In this document: piece after piece, positions 1 to 8,318 of the stretch
How the letters are laid out: each line of letters begins with the position of its first letter
How positions within the stretch are numbered: position 1 is the stretch's first letter
Assembly: GCA_015061725.1 (NCBI GenBank)
Contig: SUVX01000011.1
Location: 1 to 64,000 of the forward strand
DNA: 64,000 nt
Direction of reading: 5' to 3'
Origin: Lentisphaerota bacterium
GTDB taxonomy: Bacteria > Verrucomicrobiota > Lentisphaeria > Victivallales > Victivallaceae
Notes under the pieces: generated by a model
Databases searched by the model: none
What the model was told of the DNA's origin: nothing
What the model saw: the letters and a program-made list of their open reading frames with translations, nothing else
Position numbers and translations under genes: made by a program

Positions 1-625
1 TGCATGAGGAAAATGATGACTATTTTAAGAGCTATGATAGCGGCTGATCGGAAATACAGTCCGGAATTATTTTCAGGAAAAGTTCAAAAAACGGCTTGAC
101 TTTTAAGACACTATCACAGCGCACCAACGGAAATACAAAGCAGAAATGCACCGTGTATGCTAAATGCAACACGGCACAAAACAACTTTCCATTGGTTAAA
201 GGCTTTATTTACAAGGTGTGGTAGTTTTGTAGAGGTAGCCTCTTTATGCAGTATGTAATTTTCAGTTCAAATGGTTTTCAGTTCTGTTTTTTCGCCTTTC
301 CTGTTGGTTAAAATAAACACCCCACAATATAGCACTGCAAAGGCAAAATTTCAACTTGAAATTGCAGATTTTCCGTAATGGGAACTACCAAAAATTCTTA
401 CTGCATAGTAACAAGTGTATGCTTTCCATGTGGTAAAACCGTCTGCAAGTAAAAACTGCAAAAATATCTAATCAGCTTGTTTTCTGCTCAATATGGCAGT
501 GGAGTATAACCAATCATGGATTATTGCCGCTCTAATGGTTCTACCGTCTATACATGGTGCAATCAACCCCCAAAACATTTGGGGAATACTGGCACCATCA
601 GAAACAAACCCTTTGGGTACTGTGA
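1..625. other. gene-poor, apparently decayed stretch
   Basis: No convincing intact gene. At positions 3-47 one plus frame runs into a stop with an acidic tail (HEENDDYFKSYDSG), which could be the last residues of a gene entering from the left. The rest is AT-richer than the neighbouring genes and full of stops. Around 493-640 a plus frame reads NMAVEYNQSW...LPSIHGAINPQ and stops near the start of the next open frame, which is in a different register; this may be a frame-broken upstream part of the fragment at 626-1030. A small hairpin (AGAGG-tag-CCTCT) lies at 231-243. Nothing else is supported. Confidence 0.4.
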
Positions 626-1030
626 ATGTTTGCCCCTAAAAAACAAGTGAAAAAAGATAACGTCACCAAAGCACTGCTGGATAACGCTTATCCTGAAAAC
701 ACCGGTATTGAAAAACTGGAACGCAAGATCATCCTCCACCGTCAAAACGGCAATGTGGAAATTTGCGATACGGTTCAGCTTCAGGGAAAGAAAAAAATAG
801 AAATCACGCTGTTTACAGCGGTCAAACCTGAAAGCTTTTCTGCAAATGATATAACATGGCGTCAGGGAAAAATGACGGTCAGTCATTTGAAAATTGTTTC
901 AGTAACAGAAGAAGACCAACTGGATTCCTCCATAAAAAAGAGATGGGGCAAACTGTGGCGCATTGAACTTGCCGGAGAAATCAAAGAATCCGGCAACTGG
1001 AAATTGAATTTTGATTTCGGCAGAAAATAA
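626..1030 (+). pseudogene. possible C-terminal remnant of a heparinase II/III-like protein
   Basis: A 134-residue open frame with no signal peptide and a stop codon (TGA, 623-625) directly before its ATG. The stretch ALLDNAYPENTGIEKLERKI followed by ILHRQNGNVEICDTVQL resembles the C-terminal beta-sandwich of heparinase II/III-like lyases, where a pattern like AYP...R...hR...v.v.D...l recurs. There is no recognisable upstream catalytic domain in frame, so if the family call is right this is a remnant. The frame upstream of the ATG (542-622) stays open but meets a stop at 533-535. Seen: open frame and motif-like pattern. Inferred: family and decay. It could instead be an unrelated small protein. 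Confidence 0.35.
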
Positions 1031-1037
1031 TACTCCG

Positions 1038-1119
1038 GAGGCGTGAAGAAAAATAAAAAGACGTTTTTTGCATTGTTCCGGAAAAATCGTTCAATGCGTC
1101 TTTTATCAACTTCCGCCTC
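1038..1119. terminator. long imperfect hairpin between convergent genes
   Basis: GAGGCGtGAAG near 1038 pairs with CTTCCGCCTC at 1110-1119; inside it AAAAGACG pairs with CGTCTTTT and CATTG with CAATG. It sits between the plus-strand fragment and the minus-strand acyltransferase gene, so a bidirectional terminator is plausible. Confidence 0.45.
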
Positions 1120-1187
1120 ACATGCTTCAACAAAGAACCATAAAAACATTGTTCTTCCGGGGGGAAGCGAAGTGTATCTTTATGACT

Positions 1188-1850
1188 CTATTGCGGGTCG
1201 CTGGTGATGGCAAGCATCGCTTCTTCAACGCGTTTGCGGTATGTTTCAATGCCCTCTGCATCAAGATCAGGCGGCACTTCAACAGGGTCTCCGACAACAA
1301 TACTCAATCTGGAAAAAGGCTTGGGAATCTGAAAACCATCCCAGCTTTTAAGCTGCCAGCAGGAAGAAGCGTTGATCAACACAGGAACGATTTTTTTGCC
1401 CATCTTTGAAGCAAGCTGAATCGGTCCGCGCTTGATTTCATATTTGGGTCCTCTGGGACCGTCGGGCGTAAAAACCACATTCTTTTTTTCCCGGCACGCC
1501 TGAACTGCGCCCAACTGCGCCGCCGCACCGCCCTTTGAGGAACTGCCGCGCACAGACTGCACGCCGAACTGCGCCGCAAAGTCGGCAATATACTGTCCGT
1601 CACGCGAAGCACTGATGACTGCCACAGTCCGTTTGCGCACTTTTTTGGAAAATGCCGCCGGAAAGAAGTAAAGACGGTTATGCCAGGTCAAAACGATCGT
1701 GTCGCTGAACTTGTCGTAAAAACCGTTGGGATCAACAATCTTTTTTCTGAAACAGATATTAAAATACAGCCAGTGGATTTTTGCAGGAAGCCAATAGATC
1801 CAGCCAGGAAATTTTTTGATGGAACGGAAAAAACTCTTCAACTTTCCCAT
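1188..1850 (-). CDS. DUF374 lysophospholipid acyltransferase-like protein
   Basis: 220 residues. Members of the DUF374 branch of the LPLAT superfamily are thought to acylate a lipid or lipid-A-like acceptor at the inner membrane. The acceptor is unknown here. The sequence shows TWHNR near residue 55 (in place of the classical HX4D block), RGSSSKGG near 102 and FTPDGPRGP near 127, which are the family's conserved blocks; a hydrophobic N-terminal stretch with WIYWLPAKIHWLYF would anchor it. The ATG lies 3 nt after the nth stop codon, so the two genes are co-transcribed and translation is probably coupled. The length is normal for the family. The family call is firm; the substrate is not known. 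Confidence 0.85.
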   Translation of the reverse strand: MGKLKSFFRSIKKFPGWIYWLPAKIHWLYFNICFRKKIVDPNGFYDKFSDTIVLTWHNRLYFFPAAFSKKVRKRTVAVISASRDGQYIADFAAQFGVQSVRGSSSKGGAAAQLGAVQACREKKNVVFTPDGPRGPKYEIKRGPIQLASKMGKKIVPVLINASSCWQLKSWDGFQIPKPFSRLSIVVGDPVEVPPDLDAEGIETYRKRVEEAMLAITSDPQ

Positions 1851-1853
1851 AAT

Positions 1854-2501
1854 TTATTTCACTCCGCATTTGGGACAAATTTCATTAAGCACGCAATCAC
1901 CGCATGCGGCTTTTCCGGCATGACAGACCTTTCTGCCGTGCTGAATAAGCAAATGAGAAAAGTTTGTCCACACTTCAGGTTCAATCAAATCATTGACTGT
2001 CTTTTCAATTTTTTCAGGGTCGGTCGTTTTCACAACGCCCAGACGGTTAAGCAAGCGTTTCACATGTGTATCCACCGGAAAACCGGGGATACCGAAAACA
2101 TTTCCCAAAATGACATTGGCACTCTTTCTGCCGATACCCGGCAGTTGTGTCAAAAGTTCCATCGTCTGCGGCACAACTCCACCGAAAGACTCCGTCAGCA
2201 TGATCGCCGTCGCCTTGAGATTATGACCTTTTGCCTTATGCAGACCGCAGGGCTGAATGATTTTGGAAATTTCCTCTTCAGGCAACTCCGCCATCGTGCG
2301 GGCATCGGGAGCAACGGCAAAAAGAACTTCAGTCACCTGATTCACACGGTCATCACGGCACTGCGCAGAAAGCATGACCGCCGCCAGAAGCTGAAACGCG
2401 CCGTCATGCACAAGAGGACACACACAGTCTCCGTATACCTGATACAACAGATCATGTATCTGCCGGAGATGTTTCTTTTTTTCTGCAAGACTTTTTGCCA
2501 T
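1854..2501 (-). CDS. nth: endonuclease III (DNA glycosylase/AP lyase)
   Basis: 215 residues, normal length. Base-excision repair enzyme that removes oxidised pyrimidines and cleaves the AP site. The helix-hairpin-helix LPGIGRKSANVIL carries the catalytic lysine and FPVDTHVKRL the catalytic aspartate. The C-terminal 4Fe-4S ligands are present with canonical spacing C-X6-C-X2-C-X5-C (CHAGKAACGDCVLNEIC). It is first in a two-gene unit with the DUF374 acyltransferase downstream; a terminator of rpsT lies just upstream, so nth probably depends on its own weak promoter or on read-through. Confidence 0.96.
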   Translation of the reverse strand: MAKSLAEKKKHLRQIHDLLYQVYGDCVCPLVHDGAFQLLAAVMLSAQCRDDRVNQVTEVLFAVAPDARTMAELPEEEISKIIQPCGLHKAKGHNLKATAIMLTESFGGVVPQTMELLTQLPGIGRKSANVILGNVFGIPGFPVDTHVKRLLNRLGVVKTTDPEKIEKTVNDLIEPEVWTNFSHLLIQHGRKVCHAGKAACGDCVLNEICPKCGVK

Positions 2502-2521
2502 AATGTCCTCTTAAAAATAAA

Positions 2522-2548
2522 GAGCCGGATTCTCAACGAACCCGGCTC
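2522..2548 (-). terminator. rho-independent terminator of rpsT
   Basis: On the minus strand GAGCCGG pairs with CCGGCTC around a 13-nt loop and is followed directly by a TTTATTTTTAA tract. It lies about 20 nt after the rpsT stop codon. Confidence 0.8.
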
Positions 2549-2568
2549 ATTGCTTTACTCAACAAAAA

Positions 2569-2835
2569 TTATTTTGCCATGGAGTTGAGCAGTTTGTCAG
2601 CCTGGGACTTTTTGTTGGCAGCGCGGTTGGGATGAATGGTACCGGCTTTGGCAACTTTGTCCAGCTTGCTGGCGAATTTTTTGGCATACTCGGCAGCGGC
2701 AGCAGCGTCACCGGCAGCAACAGCGGCACGCAGGTGCTTTTCGATGGTTTTGAGTTCGCTGATACGGGCACGGTTGCGGAGATTAGCCGCCTGGCTGGTA
2801 CGGATGCGCTTGATAGCGGATTTGATGTGAGCCAT
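2569..2835 (-). CDS. rpsT: 30S ribosomal protein S20
   Basis: 88 residues, the usual size, and strongly basic. The N-terminus MAHIKSAIKRIRTSQAANLRNRA and the central HPNRAANKKSQADK block are diagnostic of S20, which binds 16S rRNA early in 30S assembly. It is a single-gene unit: its own promoter lies upstream at 2873-2901 and a hairpin plus T-tract follows. The start is fixed by the conserved MA(H/N)xKSA N-terminus and an AAGGAAAAG Shine-Dalgarno-like stretch. Nothing unusual. Confidence 0.98.
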   Translation of the reverse strand: MAHIKSAIKRIRTSQAANLRNRARISELKTIEKHLRAAVAAGDAAAAAEYAKKFASKLDKVAKAGTIHPNRAANKKSQADKLLNSMAK

Positions 2836-2872
2836 GGTTTCTTTTCCTTAAACTTTTTATGACTATATCACT

Positions 2873-2901
2873 TTTATAAAATTTACTACGCTTTTTTCCA
2901 A
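2873..2901 (-). promoter_or_regulatory. sigma70-type promoter of rpsT
   Basis: Reading the minus strand, TTGGAA (2901-2896) and TATAAA (2878-2873) are separated by exactly 17 nt. The expected start would leave a leader of roughly 30 nt before the rpsT ATG. Confidence 0.65.
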
Positions 2902-3052
2902 ACAAAGACTGCCTCAAAATTTTTCCGGAAACATAGAGGATGAGATGTTCCGTCAAAGACTTTGAAACAAGCTTATTCATTAATGTATCATCATTTCAAG
3001 AAAAATGCAAGTCCTTCAAGCACTTATTTAAGGCATAAAAAAACATTTTTCC

Positions 3053-3763
3053 TCAATTTGCCTGTTTACGGCAGTAAAATGCACCGCGCCCCTCACCGTC
3101 AAGTGTGACCCACAAAACGTTCTTTTTGAGATTATGGATGTAAATATCGCCCGTTCCGCCGGTAAGCGGAGCAGCCTCTTTGCCCGCAGGACGCCACCCG
3201 GCATTGAACAAACGGGCATCCAACTCTCTGAATGCCCCCTGAGCATCGGGACTGCCTTTTTCAAAAGCACCGTAAACACTTTTGCGCCGGGGCAGTTCGA
3301 TGACTTGAAGCGCGCGTGTTCCCGGCGGAAGTTCCGGCAGTTCACGGGGCCAGACGGAAACAGGGGGAAGTCCCGCACTTCCGGCAATGCGGAAAACCGT
3401 GACCGGACCGCGCCCGGGAGATTTGACAACGAGCAGTCTTTCAAGAGAATCCCCCGACAGTTTTGCCGTACAGCGGAGCGTATCCTTTGATTCCGCAAAA
3501 TGAAATCCGCGCGACACAAGAAACTGTTTCATATCCTCATAGCGGGCTGAGGAACGGTAAATTTCAAGTGTGAATCTTTTTCCGTTGACCGATACCGGTT
3601 CCGCCAGAAGCGGAGAAGCGTTTTCCAGTCCCGGCAGAATCCGGCACAGCGGGAACGCAGAAACATTCCCTTTTCCCGAAAGCGGACGGAGCAGAAAAAC
3701 TTCTCCCTGAAGCGGCAGAAAACTCAATGCATAAACAGTAAAGATCAACAGAAATTTTTTCAT
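3053..3763 (-). CDS. secreted protein of unknown function, last gene of the MoxR/VWA operon
   Basis: 236 residues beginning with a clear Sec signal peptide (MKKFLLIFTVYALSFLPLQGE). No family is recognised. The mature part is rich in short hydrophobic beta-like segments, with no conserved cysteine pair, lipobox or second membrane segment visible. Its ATG overlaps the stop of the preceding VWA gene by one base (TGATG), so the two are translationally coupled. Being last in the Bat-type cluster suggests an envelope role with the VWA protein, but this is inference from position only. Confidence 0.75.
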   Translation of the reverse strand: MKKFLLIFTVYALSFLPLQGEVFLLRPLSGKGNVSAFPLCRILPGLENASPLLAEPVSVNGKRFTLEIYRSSARYEDMKQFLVSRGFHFAESKDTLRCTAKLSGDSLERLLVVKSPGRGPVTVFRIAGSAGLPPVSVWPRELPELPPGTRALQVIELPRRKSVYGAFEKGSPDAQGAFRELDARLFNAGWRPAGKEAAPLTGGTGDIYIHNLKKNVLWVTLDGEGRGAFYCRKQAN

Positions 3764-4788
3764 CAGGGCAGTCTCATTTTCCAGGTGTGATCAGCGACAA
3801 ATCCGAGCAGAAGCAAAAGCGCAACAGCAACGGCAAGATTCGGGGAAAACTCCCGGTACTCCATGTAGCGGGGCTGTTCAACGGTGGTCTTTTCCATTCT
3901 GTCGATTTCTTCCATGACTTTACGCAGCGCGGGAGCATCGTCGGCATGAAAGTAACTGCCGCTTGTGGTATCGGCAATCGTTTTCAAAAGTTTCTCATCA
4001 AAGTTATCCCCCGCAGGAATAAAGCGGCTGCCGAAAGTATTATCCAATACATAAGCATTATTGCTGCCGATACCAACGGTGTGGATGATGATGTTGAACT
4101 CTTTGGCAAGACGTGCCGCCTGCTCCGGCGTCAAACGGTTGACAGCGGTATTGGTTCCATCCGTAAAGAGAACCAGCACCCGGCGGGGAACGGCGGAGTT
4201 TTTCAGACGGCTGACCGCTGAACCGATGGGGGAGGCGATTCCCGTAGCGTCTCCGATCATCCCCGGCTGAAGCCGGTCAAGCTGAAGAAGCAGCCAGCTG
4301 TGATCCAGTGTCGGCGGTGCAAAACTGTATGCCAGATCCGCAAAACCCAGCAGTCCGATACGGTCGTTGGGACGCTTTTCAATAAAACGGCGGATCTCCG
4401 CTTTTGCCGCATCCAGACGGTTGTTGATTTCCTTTTTATTGATTTTTTCCAGAAGCTTGCGCGGATCGGTGAGATTTTTCGGCACATCATACGCCCGCAT
4501 ACTGCCGGACATATCCAGAGCAAGAACAATATCTATGCCCTGCGAGCGGATAACCACCTTTTCATCTCCGGCACGGGGACGCGCCAGAGCAACGATCAGC
4601 ACGGCAACCGCCAGCAGACGGCACCATTCGGGAAAAGTGGGATTCCAACGCTTGCGGTACGCCGAAGCAAAGGGAATTGCCTGCGAAACCACGACCGAAG
4701 GACGTTTGCGCCAGAAACGCTCAAGCATGTAAAAAAACGGCAGAAGAAGCAGTCCGGCAAGCACCCAGGGATAAGCAAACTCAAACAT
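3763..4788 (-). CDS. BatA-like membrane protein with VWA domain
   Basis: 341 residues. An N-terminal membrane segment (about 5-22) and a second one (about 56-70) precede a von Willebrand factor A domain; the MIDAS motif DMSGSM is at 92-97, with the Thr loop (DATGIASPIG) and the Asp loop (LFTDGTN) further on. A C-terminal membrane segment (FSPNLAVAVALLLLLGFVAD) closes the protein. This is the Aerotolerance/BatA architecture that accompanies MoxR ATPases; the VWA domain would lie on the periplasmic side and bind a divalent metal and a protein partner. The gene overlaps the previous one by 8 nt and the next by 1 nt. Partner and target are unknown. Confidence 0.88.
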   Translation of the reverse strand: MFEFAYPWVLAGLLLLPFFYMLERFWRKRPSVVVSQAIPFASAYRKRWNPTFPEWCRLLAVAVLIVALARPRAGDEKVVIRSQGIDIVLALDMSGSMRAYDVPKNLTDPRKLLEKINKKEINNRLDAAKAEIRRFIEKRPNDRIGLLGFADLAYSFAPPTLDHSWLLLQLDRLQPGMIGDATGIASPIGSAVSRLKNSAVPRRVLVLFTDGTNTAVNRLTPEQAARLAKEFNIIIHTVGIGSNNAYVLDNTFGSRFIPAGDNFDEKLLKTIADTTSGSYFHADDAPALRKVMEEIDRMEKTTVEQPRYMEYREFSPNLAVAVALLLLLGFVADHTWKMRLP

Positions 4789-5725
4789 CTTTCACCTCGC
4801 TTTCAGGACGTGTGTGTTCCACAAACTGTTCGGCACTTGCCGCAGAACGCTCAACCAGCGCATTTTCCGGGACGACCCGGGCAAATTTGACCAGATCCGC
4901 TTCATTGAGGAACTCCCTTAAAAAAGGACGTGATTCAGCGGGGAAGGTACTGCCGTATTTATCCATAATTCCGATAAACTCCTGGGCGGTACTGCGGGTG
5001 ACGGGCAGTCCGAACCGCTGTTCCAGATAACGGCGCATGAATTCCGTTAAAGTAACAAAAGCCTGTTCCGGCGGCAGTTTGCGCGACGATATCTTTTCAC
5101 GCAATCCGGCAAGTTCCTGAACCGCCTTTTCCCACTCGGTCAACTCACGCATTTTCTGCGGACGGCGCAGGTAACGAGCGAGAATTATTCCCGCAGGAAT
5201 CAGCAGAAGCAGCAGCCAGTACCAGTGAGAAATACGCACCTTTTTCAATTCCGCCTCAGGCGCAAGTTCCAACTTTTGAGCAGGCGTTCCCGGCAGGATT
5301 TCCACCGCAGGAATTTCCACAGAAAACTCTTTCGGGCTTTCGCCGCGTTTTTTCACCAGCACGCGCAGTTTTCCCGGAGTATTCTTTCCTTTTTTCAAAG
5401 GAACAAGATCAAGAGAAATTTTCCAGTTGCGGCGCGAAAAACGCAGTTTGTGCCAGGTGATGAGTTTTTCTCCGGCAATGACCGTTCCATCCGGCGGAAT
5501 AACATCAATGATTTCCGCATGACGGCACAGAGGCAGGGGAAAATCCACCACAGCGGAAACTTTTCCGCCCAACGGCGCATTTTTTTCACTCAGCACGGCT
5601 TGAGACGGCAGGGGATCGACATGCGCTCTTACGCTTGCAAAATATCCCGAAGCGAACCATCCGGCGGCACAAATCAGAAGAAGAGCAAACAGGGAAGTAA
5701 AATATTTCACAAGTTTCATATTCAC
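4781..5725 (-). CDS. DUF4381/BatD-like membrane protein of the MoxR operon
   Basis: 314 residues: an N-terminal signal-anchor (LFALLLICAAGWFASGYFAS), an extracytoplasmic beta-rich region of about 130 residues, a central membrane helix (YWLLLLLIPAGIILARYL, near 170-187) and a helical cytoplasmic tail ending around the stretch TRSTAQEFIGIM. This layout matches the proteins encoded between DUF58 and VWA genes in MoxR clusters (DUF4381 type). It overlaps DUF58 upstream by 4 nt and the VWA gene downstream by 8 nt, so the three are made together. No catalytic motif is seen; a scaffold role linking the VWA proteins in the membrane is an inference. Confidence 0.75.
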   Translation of the reverse strand: MNMKLVKYFTSLFALLLICAAGWFASGYFASVRAHVDPLPSQAVLSEKNAPLGGKVSAVVDFPLPLCRHAEIIDVIPPDGTVIAGEKLITWHKLRFSRRNWKISLDLVPLKKGKNTPGKLRVLVKKRGESPKEFSVEIPAVEILPGTPAQKLELAPEAELKKVRISHWYWLLLLLIPAGIILARYLRRPQKMRELTEWEKAVQELAGLREKISSRKLPPEQAFVTLTEFMRRYLEQRFGLPVTRSTAQEFIGIMDKYGSTFPAESRPFLREFLNEADLVKFARVVPENALVERSAASAEQFVEHTRPESEVKDV

Positions 5726-6612
5726 CTTCCTCCCGGAACTGTCATGCGGTTCCGGCGGCGCGCAAAGAAGTCAATGACGGGCTTGAGCACATCTCCGCCG
5801 CTTGGGATTTCAACCAGATCCACACGGGCATCGCGGCAGACGGACTTCTTCTGCTGACGGATACTTTCCAATTCCGCATTGAGTGTTTCAAGAAAACGTC
5901 TGCCGCCGAAACGGACAAGTTCTCCTGATTCAGCATCCTCGACCATCACAGGCAGATTTACCGGCCAGCGGTGTTCCACCGGGTCAAAAACTTCAAGCGC
6001 AACGACATCGTGTTTGCGGTTGAGCAGTTTGAGACTGCGGGCAAAAGAATTCGGGGCATTAAGATCGCTCAACAGAAAAATCACACTCTTTTTTGACAGC
6101 AGCTGCAAGGACTCCCTGAGCGCAAGATCAATATCCGTCCCCTTGCTCTGAGGCGTAAAATACAACATTTCACGGATCAGCCGCAGGGTGTGTCTTCTTC
6201 CTGAACGGGGCGGCACATAGAGTTCAATTTTATCGCTGAACATGAGAAGTCCGACCTTATCGCCGCTGTTTCCGGCACTGAAAGCCAGAAGTGCGGCAAG
6301 TTCTGCGGCAGTCCGCCGTTTGGTCTTTTCAGCGGAACCGAAAGCACCTGAAGCGGAAACATCCACAAGAAGCAGAACCGTCAATTCCCGTTCTTCAACA
6401 AACTTTTTAATGTACGGCTCCCCCATGCGGGCGGAAACATTCCAGTCGATCATGCGGACATCATCATCAACGGTGTACTCGCGCACCTCGTCAAATTCAA
6501 TGCCGCGCCCTTTGAAAGCACTCCGGTAGGCGCCGCCTGTGATTTCATCCACAATCCGGTTGGTGCGGATTTCCAACAGCCGGATCTGTTTTGCCAGTTC
6601 GGCAGGCAACAT
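5722..6612 (-). CDS. DUF58 domain protein of the MoxR cluster
   Basis: 296 residues from the ATG at 6612. That start is chosen because AGGAGGT lies about 7 nt upstream of it; an in-frame ATG at 6630 would put this Shine-Dalgarno inside the gene. The conserved DUF58 block GRGIEFDEVREYTVDDDVRMIDWNVSAR (about 36-63) is present, followed by a VWA-like region with a degenerate MIDAS (DVSASGAFG). No membrane helix is visible, so this is the cytoplasmic type. DUF58 proteins pair with MoxR ATPases, which precede it here by 18 nt. Function in the family is only partly understood; a chaperone or assembly role is usually proposed. Confidence 0.9.
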   Translation of the reverse strand: MLPAELAKQIRLLEIRTNRIVDEITGGAYRSAFKGRGIEFDEVREYTVDDDVRMIDWNVSARMGEPYIKKFVEERELTVLLLVDVSASGAFGSAEKTKRRTAAELAALLAFSAGNSGDKVGLLMFSDKIELYVPPRSGRRHTLRLIREMLYFTPQSKGTDIDLALRESLQLLSKKSVIFLLSDLNAPNSFARSLKLLNRKHDVVALEVFDPVEHRWPVNLPVMVEDAESGELVRFGGRRFLETLNAELESIRQQKKSVCRDARVDLVEIPSGGDVLKPVIDFFARRRNRMTVPGGR

Positions 6613-6630
6613 GATAGCACCTCCTGCCAA

Positions 6631-7653
6631 TCAGGGCGTACGCAGCTGGTCAAGCAGACGGGAAATGACCGCATCGGTATCAATGCCTTCGGCCTCCGCC
6701 TCATAAGAGAGGATGATCCTGTGCCGCAGGACATCCGGTGCCAGAGCCTTGACATCCTGCGGAAGGACGTATGCCCTGCCCTGCAGAAAAGCGTAACCTC
6801 TTGCCGCCAGTGCCAGCGCAATAGAGGCGCGCGGACTTGCACCGAAACTGAGCAATCCTGAAATTTCATCCAAATTTGCACCGCTCTGACGTGAGGACAA
6901 CTCGTTGCGCCGTCCCGGACGGGTGGCAATGACCAGATCAAGGATGTATTCAATCACCTTTTCATCAATATAAACTTTATCCACCAGCTGACGGGCATTT
7001 TCAATATCCTTCAAAGAAGCAACGGCAATGGCGGCAACTTCCTGAGCCGGATGCGCCATGCGTTCAATGACCGTTCTTTCTTCACTGCGGACGGGGTAGT
7101 CCACTTTGAGTTTGAACATAAAGCGGTCCAGCTGTGCTTCGGGCAGCGGATAAGTGCCCTCCTGTTCAATCGGGTTCTGCGTTGCCATGACAAGGAAAGG
7201 CTGCGGCAGCAGGAAACGTTCCCCGCCGATGGTAACCTGTTTTTCCTGCATGGCTTCAAGCAATGCACTCTGAACTTTTGCGGGCGCACGGTTGATTTCA
7301 TCCGCCAGAACGATATTGGCAAAAACCGGTCCTGTTTTGGTTGAAAACTCACCGCTGGCGGCATTGTAAATTCTGGTGCCGATCAAATCTGCCGGGAGCA
7401 GATCGGGCGTGAACTGCAGACGCGAAAATGAGCCGTCAAGAGTTTGAGCAAGGGTCTTGACTGCCAGAGTTTTGGCAAGTCCCGGGACACCTTCAAGCAG
7501 AATGTGTCCATCGGTGACCAGAGCCAGAAGCATCCGGTCAATGAGTTCACTCTGACCTGAGATGATTCTGCCCATTTCGGCTTTGACCAGCTGCAGAGGG
7601 GACACCCCCTCGCGAATCTGTTCCTGTAACTGCTGAATATCTTTTGTTTCCAT
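6631..7653 (-). CDS. MoxR-family AAA+ ATPase
   Basis: 340 residues from the ATG at 7653, which has GGAGG 7 nt upstream; the GTG at 7659 is too close to that site. Walker A is GVPGLAKT, Walker B VLADEINRAP, with the MoxR-typical MQEKQVTIGG pore loop, sensor 1 block MATQNPIEQEGTYPLPEAQLDRF and a C-terminal lid. MoxR ATPases remodel protein partners, often VWA-domain proteins, and this one heads a MoxR-DUF58-DUF4381-VWA run. It follows the nitroreductase gene with a 39-nt gap. Family certain; client unknown. Confidence 0.95.
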   Translation of the reverse strand: METKDIQQLQEQIREGVSPLQLVKAEMGRIISGQSELIDRMLLALVTDGHILLEGVPGLAKTLAVKTLAQTLDGSFSRLQFTPDLLPADLIGTRIYNAASGEFSTKTGPVFANIVLADEINRAPAKVQSALLEAMQEKQVTIGGERFLLPQPFLVMATQNPIEQEGTYPLPEAQLDRFMFKLKVDYPVRSEERTVIERMAHPAQEVAAIAVASLKDIENARQLVDKVYIDEKVIEYILDLVIATRPGRRNELSSRQSGANLDEISGLLSFGASPRASIALALAARGYAFLQGRAYVLPQDVKALAPDVLRHRIILSYEAEAEGIDTDAVISRLLDQLRTP

Positions 7654-7692
7654 TGTCACACCTCCTCTTTGAATGATAATGGATGAATGGTT

Positions 7693-8316
7693 TTACTTAA
7701 CAACGGGAATACCGACGGAGTGCGTCAGAAAAATCTCAACATTTGCCGGCAGTTTCAGACCGTCACGGAGAACTTTGCCCTTATTACCTTTTTTAATACG
7801 GGCAAAACTGCCGATGGCACAGGTTCCCAGTCCCTCGGAGGCGCAATGCAGATAGATGTTCTGACTGACATATCCGGTATCCATGACGGCGTAATGCTTT
7901 GATGCGGCTTTATCCAGATCAGCGGCGATAACGATATAGCAGGGCGCCTTGAAAACGCCGGCATAGGAGCGCAGATCTTTTTTGGTGATCTGCTTTGCCT
8001 GATGAGTTTTGGGACAATAGGCAAAAGCACCGTCCGCAGTCAGAAGAAAGAGCCTGATTTCCTGCCTGTTGGCGGCGGTGGGTGCGGTGAATTTTCCATT
8101 GGCACGATTGACGCCGAAAGCCGCCCAGAGCAGATTGCCCATACAGGAAACAGAAAGAGCCTTTTCCTGATACTGACGGATGGTCTGCCGCTTGCTCAGA
8201 GCTTCATTCAGCGGCATACCGCCTTTTTGGGCAGGTGCGGGAAACTTGATGTCCGCAGCGGAAACACTCAAAACAAAAACACTCAATACAGCAGCAATCA
8301 TAACACTTTTTTTCAT
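7693..8316 (-). CDS. secreted SagB-type nitroreductase-fold protein
   Basis: About 207 residues. A signal peptide (MKKSVMIAAVLSVFVLSVSAA) is followed by a nitroreductase fold: SKRQTIRQYQEKALS is the FMN-phosphate binding N-terminal motif, LLWAAFGVNR and TAPTAANRQEIRLFL the next conserved blocks, and GLGTCAIGSF the C-terminal one. Exported members of this family occur in Bacteroidetes and PVC bacteria; the electron donor is unknown. The ATG at 8316 is preferred; a TTG at 8322 overlaps the coaB stop and has better Shine-Dalgarno spacing, so the true start may be two codons earlier. It lies within a minus-strand directon between coaB and moxR. Confidence 0.85.
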   Translation of the reverse strand: MKKSVMIAAVLSVFVLSVSAADIKFPAPAQKGGMPLNEALSKRQTIRQYQEKALSVSCMGNLLWAAFGVNRANGKFTAPTAANRQEIRLFLLTADGAFAYCPKTHQAKQITKKDLRSYAGVFKAPCYIVIAADLDKAASKHYAVMDTGYVSQNIYLHCASEGLGTCAIGSFARIKKGNKGKVLRDGLKLPANVEIFLTHSVGIPVVK

Positions 8317-8318
8317 TT

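Noticed and set aside
5722..6630. Earlier start of the DUF58 gene at 6630
   Set aside because: The strong AGGAGGT site lies between 6630 and the ATG at 6612, which it serves at normal spacing.
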